A stretch of 64,000 bases of DNA from Firmicutes bacterium UBA2116 (GCA_002331025.1 DCYG01000044.1:230850-294849); one strand, 5' to 3'. Shown: positions 36,573-44,568, counted from the stretch's first letter. Notes: generated by a model from the letters alone, not told the origin. Made by a program: numbers and translations.

Positions 36573-36614
36573 AAAAAAAACAGCTATAAACACTAATGAC
36601 AATGTTTATAGCCG
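36573..36614 (-). terminator. Attenuator terminator in the carAB leader
   Basis: Minus strand CGGCTATAAACA pairs with TGTTTATAGCTG (12 bp with one G-U; 36603-36614 with 36581-36592) around a 10-nt loop and is followed by eight T. It stands 41 nt upstream of the carA ATG. The stop codon of the leader ORF is in its loop. Confidence 0.85.
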
Positions 36615-36703
36615 TCCGGCAAAATTAATTTTTTATCGCAATTTGTTATATTTATTAATTTAATATTTATAAAATCTATACTTATAATAGGTTTTTTATA
36701 CAT
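36593..36703 (-). CDS. carAB leader peptide (36 residues)
   Basis: A short ORF in the carAB leader: ATG at 36703, TAG at 36593-36595, 36 codons. It has a textbook ribosome site, GGAGGT at 8 nt spacing, stronger than many full genes here. The peptide starts MYKKPIISIDF, is rich in Ile, Asn and Lys, and ends LPDGYKHCH. It has no Arg codon, so a simple arginine-codon attenuator is unlikely. The last codons form the 5' arm and loop of the intrinsic terminator, so a ribosome that reaches the end would stop the terminator from folding. I infer a translation-coupled attenuator, similar in logic to pyrBI/pyrE of enteric bacteria. Whether the peptide itself acts is unknown. Confidence 0.75.
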   Translation of the reverse strand: MYKKPIISIDFINIKLINITNCDKKLILPDGYKHCH

Positions 36704-36719
36704 ACTACACGACCTCCGA

Positions 36720-36763
36720 AAATTTCTATATAGAAATTTACCATACGCAGACAGAATTGTCAA
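36720..36763 (-). promoter_or_regulatory. carAB promoter with 20-bp palindrome over the -10
   Basis: Minus strand TTGACA (36758-36763), 17-bp spacer, TAAATT (36735-36740). A perfect 20-bp palindrome with half-site AAATTTCTAT (36720-36739) covers the -10 and start and ends three bases before the leader-ORF ribosome site. It may be a repressor operator, or a hairpin at the 5' end of the RNA. Confidence 0.7.
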
Positions 36764-36859
36764 TATGCATTTTTAAAAATATTTTAGTATATTTTTAAAT
36801 TATGCCATATTGTAAAATTAGTCTTAAACACTTTTAAATATACATATTCAATTCCATAT

Positions 36860-37010
36860 ACTCACATCCCATCCATTTGTAATCCCGAGCGATTGCAAAA
36901 TATCTCATTATCAGAAAACTTGGAATTCCCCGCTTACGCTCGTAACGACGCAGAGCATCAGATACATGTCTATTTTCGGCAACGACATGAAGCAGTTAAC
37001 TATTACCGAA
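36860..37010. other. Non-coding spacer with a decayed repeat-like segment
   Basis: Between the carAB promoter and glnA no gene is visible. The segment contains ATCCCGAGCG and, about 60 bp later, CGCTCGTAACGACG in inverted order, more GC-rich than the AT-rich surroundings. It resembles a worn palindromic repeat. I see no clear promoter for glnA apart from a possible TACAAT at 37053-37058. Confidence 0.3.
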
Positions 37011-37078
37011 AAAGACTCATAAAAATTGATTTAATTTAACTGTTTAATATGATACAATATTCTCGGAGGTGTATTATA

Positions 37079-38398
37079 ATGAAATTTACCGAAAACGAAG
37101 TTATTCAATTTGTAAATGAAAATGATATTAAATTTGTCAAATTAGTTTTTTGTGATATTTTCGGGACAATGAAAAATATATCCATATTGGCCGATGAGCT
37201 GCCTCGCGCATTTGAAAGCGGTATTTCTTTTGATGCTTCATCAATAAAAGGATTTATGAATATTGAAAAATCAGATCTATTTTTATTTCCCGACCCTTCA
37301 ACCTTATCCATACTGCCATGGCGCCCTCAGCAAGGCAGGGTGGTGAGATTATTGTGCTATATAAAGCACCCTGACGGAAGACCCTTTGAAGGTGACGGAC
37401 GACTTATACTGAAAAAAGCCATAAACACAGCACACGAATCAGGATATAAAGTCGAAATAGGTCCCGAATGTGAATTTTATTTATTTCTGCAGGATGAAAA
37501 AGGACATCCGACAAAAATTCCCCATGACTACGCAACGTACTTGGATGCTGCTCCTGTCGATAAAGGAGAAAATGTCAGAAGGGAAATTTGTCTGACTTTG
37601 GAGCAAATGGGAATACTCCCGGAAAGCTCCCACCATGAGCAGGGTCCGGGACAAAATGAAATAGATTTTAGATACAGCGATGCCATGATAGCAGCAGACA
37701 ACTTAATCACATTTAAATCGGTGGTGAAAACCATAGCAAACATCAACGGTCTGCATGCATCCTTTATGCCTAAGCCTCTTAAAGAATTCAGCGGAAGCGG
37801 CCTGCATATTAATATATCATTATTAAAAAACAATATAAATTTATTTGAAAATAAAATGGTTAATCATACGCCCGAGCCGGACAGCTTTATTGCCGGAATA
37901 TTGGATAAAATACCGGAAATTACTTTGTTTCTAAACCCCTTAGTCAATTCATACGAGCGTTTTGGAAGCCATTCCGCTCCCAAATATGTGACATGGTCGT
38001 CCGAGAATCGTTCACAGCTTATCCGTATTCCGGCTGCAAGCGGCAAATATTCAAGAGTCGAGCTTCGGTCCCCGGACCCAAGCTGCAATCCGTACCTTGC
38101 ATTTGCGCTGTTAATTTATGCCGGTCTTGACGGAATTAAAAACAATTTAAAGCTTGATGAGCCTGCTGATTACGATTTATATAAAGCGTCGGGTGATGCA
38201 GCAGAAAATTACAAAAAATTACCCCCAACATTAGCAGAAGCAGTTGAAAACGCGGAAAAAAGTGATTTTGTTCACAACTGTTTACCATCCGAAATCATTG
38301 AAAAATATATTCAGATTAAAAAGGAGCAATGGAATCGTTACTTGTTGTCCGATGATAAGGAAAGCTTCGAATTAAACACATACTTCTATACTGTTTAA
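37079..38398 (+). CDS. glnA: Glutamine synthetase type I
   Basis: A 439-residue GSI. It has the beta-Grasp N-terminal domain (FVKLVFCDIFGTMKNISI) and the catalytic domain with GPECEFYLF, SSHHEQGPGQNEIDFRY, HASFMPKPLKEFSGSGLHINIS, NSYERFGS and RVELRSPDPSCNPYLAFA. The length is that of the short GSI-alpha class of Firmicutes. The start is the ATG at 37079, preceded by CGGAGGTG; the frame opens ten codons earlier without a ribosome site. The next gene, 29 nt downstream, encodes an ANTAR regulator, a pairing known for clostridial glnA-nitR. Confidence 0.95.
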   Translation: MKFTENEVIQFVNENDIKFVKLVFCDIFGTMKNISILADELPRAFESGISFDASSIKGFMNIEKSDLFLFPDPSTLSILPWRPQQGRVVRLLCYIKHPDGRPFEGDGRLILKKAINTAHESGYKVEIGPECEFYLFLQDEKGHPTKIPHDYATYLDAAPVDKGENVRREICLTLEQMGILPESSHHEQGPGQNEIDFRYSDAMIAADNLITFKSVVKTIANINGLHASFMPKPLKEFSGSGLHINISLLKNNINLFENKMVNHTPEPDSFIAGILDKIPEITLFLNPLVNSYERFGSHSAPKYVTWSSENRSQLIRIPAASGKYSRVELRSPDPSCNPYLAFALLIYAGLDGIKNNLKLDEPADYDLYKASGDAAENYKKLPPTLAEAVENAEKSDFVHNCLPSEIIEKYIQIKKEQWNRYLLSDDKESFELNTYFYTV

Positions 38399-38427
38399 TT
38401 TTTTTATACTGCTCGGGAGGTGAGTTC

Positions 38428-38997
38428 ATGGATAGTGTGTTAATTGTATCTGATTCTGACAAGGGCATAGCACTTTTGACCCAGCTTTTAAAAGCAAACG
38501 GCATAAATAAAACAGCCTCCGTCAAAAGCGGAGCGGAGGCCCGACGACTGATCAGCGTAACCGAATTTGATTTGATAATTATAATTACTCCTCTGCCTGA
38601 TGAATTCGGAGAAAGCTTAGCAATCACAATGACTGAAATCAGTAGCTCCGGAGTAATTTTAATAGCCAGAAATGAGGTTGCTGATGAAATTGAAGCAAGG
38701 GTTCAGGATTACGGTATTCTGGTAGTATCAAATCCAATAGCAAGACAAATGTTTTATCAGGCGCAAAAATTAGCCCTTGCTACCAAAAGAAGATTGTCGG
38801 GACTTAAAAATGAAAATATGCGATTGCAAAGTAAAATCGAAGAAATACGCCTCGTTACAAGGGCTAAATGCGTGCTTATAGAATATCTCAACATGACTGA
38901 AAATCAGGCGCACAAATATATTGAAAAGCAGGCAATGGATTTAAGAACCTCAAGAAAGGAAATTGCCGAGAGCATCCTTAAAGCCTATGAAACGTAA
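38428..38997 (+). CDS. ANTAR domain response regulator (NitR-like antiterminator)
   Basis: A 189-residue protein with a receiver-like N-terminal domain (about 1-115) and a C-terminal ANTAR RNA-binding domain (about 132-186; AKCVLIEYLNMTENQAHKYIEKQAMDLRTSRKEIAESIL). A coiled helix links the two (about 117-132). The receiver lacks the usual acidic pair (SDSDK instead) and the phospho-acceptor region reads LIIIITPLPDE, so it is probably not phosphorylated. ANTAR proteins bind paired hexaloop hairpins and prevent termination. Operon position behind glnA suggests control of nitrogen genes. I could not find a clear dual-hexaloop target in this window. Confidence 0.9.
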   Translation: MDSVLIVSDSDKGIALLTQLLKANGINKTASVKSGAEARRLISVTEFDLIIIITPLPDEFGESLAITMTEISSSGVILIARNEVADEIEARVQDYGILVVSNPIARQMFYQAQKLALATKRRLSGLKNENMRLQSKIEEIRLVTRAKCVLIEYLNMTENQAHKYIEKQAMDLRTSRKEIAESILKAYET

Positions 38998-38999
38998 AG

Positions 39000-39045
39000 A
39001 AGCTTCTGAATTCCCATTAGAAATGTGGTATCAGAAGCTTTTATC
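39000..39045 (+). terminator. Terminator of glnA-nitR
   Basis: AAGCTTCTGA (39000-39009) pairs with TCAGAAGCTT (39031-39040), followed by TTATCAATTTATT. The T-run is weak but the stem is perfect and lies directly after the ANTAR stop codon. Confidence 0.7.
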
Positions 39046-39061
39046 AATTTATTTATCAATA

Positions 39062-41227
39062 TTAATAGCTGCGACTCCAGTGATTGTCAAGATAAATTTC
39101 ATATAGAATTGTCTTGATATTGTCATCCTCAATTTGCTTTACGGTTTCATAGTAAAGGGATTGACCTTTTTCATAATGCACACCATAAATAAGCTTTAAT
39201 AAGAAATCATAGAAAACCTGTCTGTCTCCGGCAGCCGGAGGATTTTCCCCGAGCGCTCTGACAGCATTTATAATTTTATCCGAAGCCAATCTGGACAGAT
39301 AATAGTCTTTTGACTGCAGATTTTCTGCCGCCTTGGCATAATCTCCGAAATACATATTCAGATAAACCAATGTATCGGTGACACTGCCTGTTTTTTCAAG
39401 CATTTCTCTTGCAGCTTCATAATTTCCGAGAGCAATATAGTATCTGCTTAAAAAATAATATTCATTTTCGTCAATATCATCCTTTGCCTGTTCAAATGCT
39501 AATCCGATAATTTCACTGTTTTCCTTGATTTCATCCCGACTCATTATATTAAGCGTATTAATAAGCATTTTATTATCTCCGGTTATATTTCCGTATCTTT
39601 TGCCGTATTCGTAAGCTTTTTCAAGGTTTCCTTCCTCCAACTTCCATCCTGTGCCGTAAATCCTCACAAGGTACCTTAAGGCTTCCACATCATCAGGATT
39701 GTCGTTAAGTATATTTTCATAATGAGCAATTGCCCCGGTATAATCTCTTCGTAGAATCATTTCTTCGCCCTTCGTAAGCTTTCCCTCAACTGTTACGCTT
39801 GGTATGCTGTCGTAATAGGATCTCATGGATATGCTGCTGGTTATTAGCTTGTTGTCATTGTCATAGGCATTTACAACTATGGGATATTCAGCTCCGGGCA
39901 AAAATGCTCCTAACACCGTAAGGGGCTCAATGCTTGTTCCGTCCCCCCCCAATCGTATAATAAATTGATTTCTAAGCATTTCTACATTAAAAACAGCATA
40001 ATTGGTTGTAAACTTTCCATTTCCGTTTTTATCTGATGCAGGACCGCGGAAGCTGGTTCCGCTTTTTTTATAGGGTTCTTCGGTTATGACCGGCTCCACC
40101 GTATAGTAGGCGGCGCCTTCTACCTCTTCCCAGGATACGGTGAACTCTTCTCCGTTCACTGTCTGCCCCGGCTCCGGCGAGGCTACATCAAATGTTTTTC
40201 TGAATGTAAAGTCAACTTTTCCGCCATTTCCTGCAAGCTCCGTATATTGGTGGTTTGAACGCTGCAGCACCTTATCAGAAAGTAAGGAGCTGTCAAGACC
40301 TATGCCGATGCTGTACAGACCGTCTCTCAATCCCAATGTTTCAAACTCACCGTTTTCGTCTGTTATACCGATATAGCTTTCTCCTCTGCTGTGCATACCT
40401 CCGTCTGCCCTCTGCACATATATTTCAACAAATGGCATGGGCCTTCCCTCGAAGGTTACAGTTCCCGTTATAACATTGTCTCCCCTGAAATCATCCATGA
40501 TATAGTCAAACCAAAAGCTTCTGTCAAGGTAACCCATTGATCCGAACACACTTCCTGTCCTCAGCCAATAGTTGCTGCCACCATTAAATTCATTGTAAAG
40601 CCGTTTAGCATCTTCGTAGTTTCCGTCAAACAATTCTATTTCTGCACTTAATATATCAAGATTAGCATCAGCAAGCTCTGAGCCTTCATACTCGGCAATT
40701 ATCTTTTTGGCGCCTTCCCTGTCTCTGCTTACATGAAGATAAAAAGCATTGTATATATCAGCAATGTAAACAATCTCTTCTTCACTGCTGTTCTGTCCAA
40801 ATGAAATCCATTCCTTGAGCATTTCGGCATCTCCCACATCTATTGCCAGATCGAGAAGCATTCGATATGAATCTATATAGTATACTGTTTCACTGCTCTT
40901 TGGAGCTTCCTTCATAATGCCTGCAAGGGTATTTTTCACTTTTTCTACATCCTCGGGGCTGGTGTTGTCTCCTCCCCCCCAGCCGGTCAGAAAGATACTG
41001 TACTTTGGAAAATCACTCATCAGGCTGTCTGCATAGAGGTATCCGCCCTTAACCTTTGAGACGGTAGGATAAGAAGCGTATCTTTCAAAAAAAAGCGTTG
41101 CCTTATCCGATTTATTTTCCAATAAATATGCAATGCTGAGGGTTGCCGTAGGTATACCCCATACAAAGGTCAGTGAAATTAACAATAAAGCAAGTATAAG
41201 TGTTTTTATTTTAATTTTTATCTTCAT
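39062..41227 (-). CDS. Secreted/membrane-anchored TPR protein with carboxypeptidase-regulatory-like domain
   Basis: A 721-residue protein with an N-terminal membrane segment or signal (TLILALLLISLTFVWG at about 9-24). A first helical repeat region follows (about 30-235). The middle holds a carboxypeptidase-regulatory-like beta domain (about 250-330; ITGTVTFEGRPMPFVEIYV and TDENGEFETLGLRDGLYSI) and a fibronectin-like part (about 345-470; TVSWEEVEGAAYYTVEP). Tetratricopeptide-like repeats finish it (about 485-700; RRDYTGAIAHYENILNDNPDDVEALRYL). It overlaps the anti-sigma-like gene by 17 nt in the ECF operon, so it is probably an envelope sensor or effector of that system. No enzymatic motif is seen. 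Confidence 0.75.
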   Translation of the reverse strand: MKIKIKIKTLILALLLISLTFVWGIPTATLSIAYLLENKSDKATLFFERYASYPTVSKVKGGYLYADSLMSDFPKYSIFLTGWGGGDNTSPEDVEKVKNTLAGIMKEAPKSSETVYYIDSYRMLLDLAIDVGDAEMLKEWISFGQNSSEEEIVYIADIYNAFYLHVSRDREGAKKIIAEYEGSELADANLDILSAEIELFDGNYEDAKRLYNEFNGGSNYWLRTGSVFGSMGYLDRSFWFDYIMDDFRGDNVITGTVTFEGRPMPFVEIYVQRADGGMHSRGESYIGITDENGEFETLGLRDGLYSIGIGLDSSLLSDKVLQRSNHQYTELAGNGGKVDFTFRKTFDVASPEPGQTVNGEEFTVSWEEVEGAAYYTVEPVITEEPYKKSGTSFRGPASDKNGNGKFTTNYAVFNVEMLRNQFIIRLGGDGTSIEPLTVLGAFLPGAEYPIVVNAYDNDNKLITSSISMRSYYDSIPSVTVEGKLTKGEEMILRRDYTGAIAHYENILNDNPDDVEALRYLVRIYGTGWKLEEGNLEKAYEYGKRYGNITGDNKMLINTLNIMSRDEIKENSEIIGLAFEQAKDDIDENEYYFLSRYYIALGNYEAAREMLEKTGSVTDTLVYLNMYFGDYAKAAENLQSKDYYLSRLASDKIINAVRALGENPPAAGDRQVFYDFLLKLIYGVHYEKGQSLYYETVKQIEDDNIKTILYEIYLDNHWSRSY

Positions 41228-41534
41228 TTTTCACCACCTCATATCTTTCCCTCACGATTATCTGAGAGCCTTCTATGTTGATAATTTGTCTCTCCTGCAA
41301 ATCAAAGATGTTTTTAGGTATTACGGTAATTGCAAACAATGCGGCCAAACCTATTATAGCAGGTGCCAAGGGTATTTCAATTTCTCTGTTTAAAAATTCA
41401 TTCATTCTCTGTGATAATTTTTTCTTTTTGTTTTTAAGTATATTGTCTGTTGCCGCCTGAGACAAAGTCATGTCAAATGTCTCTTCTTCCATAATTTTTT
41501 TCAATTCTGCTCCCAATTTATCCTTATTCTCCAT
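41211..41534 (-). CDS. Putative anti-sigma factor, single membrane segment
   Basis: A 107-residue protein with a charged N-terminal half (about 1-50), one membrane segment (about 55-72; PLAPAIIGLAALFAITVIP) and a short extracellular tail. It overlaps the ECF sigma gene by 11 nt and the TPR gene by 17 nt. Size, topology and place are those of small membrane anti-sigma factors, but I see no zinc-binding HxxxCxxC motif, so the assignment rests mostly on context. Ribosome site GGAGGTCAG precedes the ATG. Confidence 0.65.
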   Translation of the reverse strand: MENKDKLGAELKKIMEEETFDMTLSQAATDNILKNKKKKLSQRMNEFLNREIEIPLAPAIIGLAALFAITVIPKNIFDLQERQIINIEGSQIIVRERYEVVKNEDKN

Positions 41535-42063
41535 TTAACTGACCTCCCTTCAGCAATTTTTCCTTTAAAATATTTCTTCCCCTTGACAATCGGCTTTTTA
41601 TTGTACCTTCTTTTTCATTCAACATATCCGAAATTTCCTTTACAGAAAAATCATCGAAATAAAAAAGCACCAAAGTTTCTCTGTACAAGGGATTGATTTC
41701 AAAAAGCTCCTTCTTCAAAAGCTCTCTGTCTATATTTCTTTCTACATGTGACTCAACATCATCGCTTCCCACCCATTCATCCTCGAGAACAAGAAGCTCC
41801 TGTTTCTTTCTCAGCCTGTCTCTGCATAAATTGAGTGCTATGGTATAAATCCATGTATAAAGTCCCGAATTTTCTTTGAACGTACTTAGTTTCTGAAAAA
41901 CCCTTATTAAGGTTTCCTGAACCACATCCTCCGCTTCCTCTCTGTCCCTCAGTATCAGGCAGCAGGTTCTCAACAGCTTGTTTCCGTACTCTTCAATAAC
42001 TTGTCTGTAGGCATCCTCATGCCCTCTTTTTAAATTTTTGATCAACAACTTATCTGCCACCAT
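41524..42063 (-). CDS. ECF-type RNA polymerase sigma factor
   Basis: A sigma-70 family ECF factor of 179 residues. Region 2 (about 15-85; RDREEAEDVVQETLIRVFQKL and LYTWIYTIALNLCRDRLRKK) and region 4 (about 120-170; LYRETLVLFYFDDFSVKEISDMLNEKEGTIKSRLSRGR) are clear. The start is the ATG at 42063, preceded by AGGAGGGTTG; a TTG one codon earlier is too close to the ribosome site. An ECF-type promoter (42082-42109) lies directly upstream, so it is likely autoregulated. It heads an operon with a probable anti-sigma factor and a TPR envelope protein. Confidence 0.94.
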   Translation of the reverse strand: MVADKLLIKNLKRGHEDAYRQVIEEYGNKLLRTCCLILRDREEAEDVVQETLIRVFQKLSTFKENSGLYTWIYTIALNLCRDRLRKKQELLVLEDEWVGSDDVESHVERNIDRELLKKELFEINPLYRETLVLFYFDDFSVKEISDMLNEKEGTIKSRLSRGRNILKEKLLKGGQLNGE

Positions 42064-42081
42064 CAACCCTCCTTACCTTTT

Positions 42082-42109
42082 TAGACGCAGCATCAAGAAA
42101 TAGGTTGCA
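42082..42109 (-). promoter_or_regulatory. ECF-type promoter of the sigma operon
   Basis: Minus strand TGCAAC (42104-42109), 16-bp spacer, CGTCTA (42082-42087). The AAC and CGTC cores and the 16-bp spacing are those of Firmicute ECF promoters. It lies 18 bp from the sigma start. Confidence 0.75.
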
Positions 42110-42132
42110 ATAAAATAAAAAATATAATTCAA

Positions 42133-42411
42133 TCAGCTTGTTTGATTAGATACTTCATATATATGAATCCAAAAGTTTCTGAAAGGAAATTGATCAGAAA
42201 AATACGATTCAACTTTATTTTCATAACTTCCGTTCAATACATTTTCAACATAGAAATCAGGCCACTGTGCCAAGTAGCGCTGTTCCTCTTTAGAAAATGT
42301 TTTATCCGGTAAAGCCACATACAAAATCAACACAGCATATATAAATAAAAACGGAAACACCGAAATTATATTTTGTAAAATAATACAGCTTCTTTTATTA
42401 TTTTTTCGCAT
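42133..42411 (-). pseudogene. DHHW family protein, truncated after 92 codons
   Basis: The fragment matches the N-terminus of DHHW/AlgX-like proteins: a membrane segment, then LPDKTFSKEEQRYLAQWPDF and YFSDQFPFRNFWIHIYE. The intact paralogue at 56949-58067 has the same order (MTDKEFSYSERRRLITMPDF, YILDQFVFRDGFRGLK) but is 372 residues long and continues with the predicted catalytic part. Here the frame ends in NQTS and a stop, and 23 bp later the ECF promoter begins. The missing 280 residues are not found downstream. It is the last gene of an SGNH-MBOAT-DHHW cassette, so the cassette has lost its end. The start is the ATG at 42411, with GAGG upstream. Confidence 0.8.
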
Positions 42412-42425
42412 ATCAATCCTCACAG

Positions 42426-43832
42426 TTAAAATCTAAAGTATATAAATGGGTTATATGTTGAACCAACCATATATGCTGTTGAAAAAAACATTAGCAAACA
42501 ATAATACACACTTACTGCTAATTTATAAATATTACAGTGAGTTCTTTTAAATAATATTGATAAATTTTTAGACCAAGGTGTAGCGGTAATGATACAAACA
42601 ATATATAAGAGGACATAGGAATTTAACTTTGTAATTGATATACTGTCTAAAAATATGTTGCTTTCCATTCCAAACATAATCAGTAAAAAACTTAATATGT
42701 CATTTATATTATCAAATTCAAAAAATACCCATCCTATAACAACAAATGTCAATAAATATATATGACGAACCGCTTTAGGCCATCGTATTATGATTTTTTG
42801 CAAAAACAATTTCTCTGCTAATATTAATATTCCAAAATAAAGCCCCCATAAAACAAAATTCCAGCTTGCGCCATGCCATAATCCTGTGAGAAACCATACA
42901 ACAAACAAATTGCATATCAGTTTCACCTTACCGGCATGGCTTCCCCCAAGGGGTATATATACATATTCTCTAAAAAAAGAGCCGAGCGAGATATGCCATC
43001 TCCTCCAGAATTCAGATATGCTTTGTGAAATATATGGATAAGAGAAATTTTCTTTGAACGTAAATCCAAACATTTTGCCCAATCCGATTGCCATATCTGA
43101 ATATCCGCTGAAATCGAAATATATCTGCAATGCAAAGGCACTTATTCCGGCCCACGACATGAGTACCGAAATTTCAGTTCCGGGCATGGATTTAACTTCC
43201 GACCACAGTAAACCTATATTATTGGCAAGAAGTACTTTTTTTGCAAGACCACATATAAAACGCCTCATCCCCGAATTAAATTTATTGAATGTCACAGTCC
43301 TGCTATATAGACTTACTTCAATGTCTGCATAATTCACAATAGGTCCTGCAACCAACTGGGGAAACATAGTTATATATATAGCACAAAGAATCAAATTTTT
43401 TTGCGGCTTTATTTTTTTCTTGTATACATCAATCAAATAAGACAGTATCTGAAATGTGTAAAAAGAAATTCCTATCGGAAGTGCAGGTGTTGTTAAATTT
43501 AAATTCCACCCGCCTACGGATGCTATCGTATTTATTATCATACCAAAATATTTAAAATAGACGAGACATCCTAAGTCGAATATCAAACCAATTGTTAATA
43601 AAAGCTTTCTTCTTTGTATGCTAATATTATCTTTGCCTAATTCAATGCCTAAATAATAATTAATTAAAATAGAACTGCACATCAACAGTACATAGGCAGA
43701 TTCTCCCCAAGCATAAAAAAACAGACTTGCAATTAACAGGACAATATTTTTAAAATAATTTCCTAACGAATAATATAGCAATATTGTTACCGGTAAAAAA
43801 GCAAATAAAAAAAATAAACTGCTGAAAACCAT
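42426..43832 (-). CDS. MBOAT family O-acyltransferase (AlgI/DltB-like)
   Basis: A 468-residue protein with about eleven membrane segments. The family signatures are LPIGISFYTFQILSYLIDVY, GPIVNYADIE, QIYFDFSGYSDMAIGLGKMFGF, FWRRWHISLGSFFREYVYIPLGG and the catalytic His in LTGLWHGASWNFVLWG. AlgI-like proteins move acyl groups across the membrane to cell-wall or polysaccharide targets. The preceding SGNH lipoprotein and the following DHHW fragment are the usual partners that complete the acetyl transfer. A paralogue lies at 58077-59480. Confidence 0.94.
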   Translation of the reverse strand: MVFSSLFFLFAFLPVTILLYYSLGNYFKNIVLLIASLFFYAWGESAYVLLMCSSILINYYLGIELGKDNISIQRRKLLLTIGLIFDLGCLVYFKYFGMIINTIASVGGWNLNLTTPALPIGISFYTFQILSYLIDVYKKKIKPQKNLILCAIYITMFPQLVAGPIVNYADIEVSLYSRTVTFNKFNSGMRRFICGLAKKVLLANNIGLLWSEVKSMPGTEISVLMSWAGISAFALQIYFDFSGYSDMAIGLGKMFGFTFKENFSYPYISQSISEFWRRWHISLGSFFREYVYIPLGGSHAGKVKLICNLFVVWFLTGLWHGASWNFVLWGLYFGILILAEKLFLQKIIIRWPKAVRHIYLLTFVVIGWVFFEFDNINDILSFLLIMFGMESNIFLDSISITKLNSYVLLYIVCIITATPWSKNLSILFKRTHCNIYKLAVSVYYCLLMFFSTAYMVGSTYNPFIYFRF

Positions 43833-43843
43833 ATATTCCTCCG

Positions 43844-44449
43844 TTACCTGAGCATAGATAGCTTATTCAGCCATAACAGATAGAATTCTTTTTTAAAATG
43901 TATACCATCTTCTGCAAATAAATTTGGATTTTCTCTTGCTAATATAGCTATATCCACATAATTAACCGATAGCAGATCAGCTAGTTCCATTAAAATCTCG
44001 TTATATTCTTCTATTTCTTCATAGCGGGGTTCTTGATTTAACGCTTCCTGTGTTACAGGCGTTATAGATTGCAGATATATTTTTGCGTCAGGATGATCTT
44101 TCTTTATCTTTTTAATCAGCTTTGTCATGTCATTTCTGAATAATTCTTTAGGATCATCCACGGGAATTAGGATATCAATTGACCCCAACATGATAAAAAC
44201 ATTATCAGGTTTCATTTTAAATAAATCTTCAATATCATCATAGATAAATCCTGCCGTTGTGCCTGCCCCGGCTATCACAGAGTTTTCCGGCAATATTTCA
44301 TTAATCACAAAACCTTCGGTAATAGAATCTCCCATAAATATACTGTTTTCAAACATCAATTTAAAATCATTCTCTTCTGCTTTATTTACACAGGCAGTCA
44401 TACCTGTCAAAATAAAAATTACAATTATACTAATCATTATTTTTTTCAT
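43844..44449 (-). CDS. SGNH/GDSL hydrolase lipoprotein
   Basis: A 201-residue lipoprotein: signal ISIIVIFILTGMTAC with the lipidated Cys at 20, then an SGNH hydrolase domain with block I MGDSITEG, block III IMLGSIDIL (Ser instead of the usual Asn after Gly), and block V FAEDGIHFKKEFY. It should act outside the membrane as an esterase or acetyl transferase. It lies 11 nt before the MBOAT gene, and together they form a polymer acylation cassette. A tandem repeat with 11-bp period upstream (44494-44513) suggests control by the adjacent OmpR-type regulator. Confidence 0.88.
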   Translation of the reverse strand: MKKIMISIIVIFILTGMTACVNKAEENDFKLMFENSIFMGDSITEGFVINEILPENSVIAGAGTTAGFIYDDIEDLFKMKPDNVFIMLGSIDILIPVDDPKELFRNDMTKLIKKIKKDHPDAKIYLQSITPVTQEALNQEPRYEEIEEYNEILMELADLLSVNYVDIAILARENPNLFAEDGIHFKKEFYLLWLNKLSMLR

Positions 44450-44493
44450 AAAAACACCTCTTTCTATATTTGATACTTAGATACTACAGTATC

Positions 44494-44513
44494 AAAATGC
44501 AGATAAAATGCAG
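44494..44513 (-). promoter_or_regulatory. Direct repeat with 11-bp period upstream of the SGNH-MBOAT cassette
   Basis: AAAATGCAG at 44494-44502 and 44505-44513. On the minus strand it sits directly upstream of TTGATA, a possible -35, and next to GATACTGTAGTATC (inverted repeat). This fits an OmpR-family activator site; the nearest candidate regulator is at 46302-46976. Confidence 0.45.
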
Positions 44514-44568
44514 AAGAAATAAAGTTTAGATATTATTTTGTTTTAAATAAAATGGCCATGATATATTT

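Noticed and set aside
36573..36763. PyrR-binding loop or arginine-codon attenuator for carAB
   Set aside because: No PyrR-type anti-antiterminator sequence is visible and the leader ORF contains no Arg codon.
36860..37010. Third copy of one of the interspersed repeats
   Set aside because: Short resemblance (CATCCATTTGT, CGAGCG) but no alignment over the length with either repeat family.
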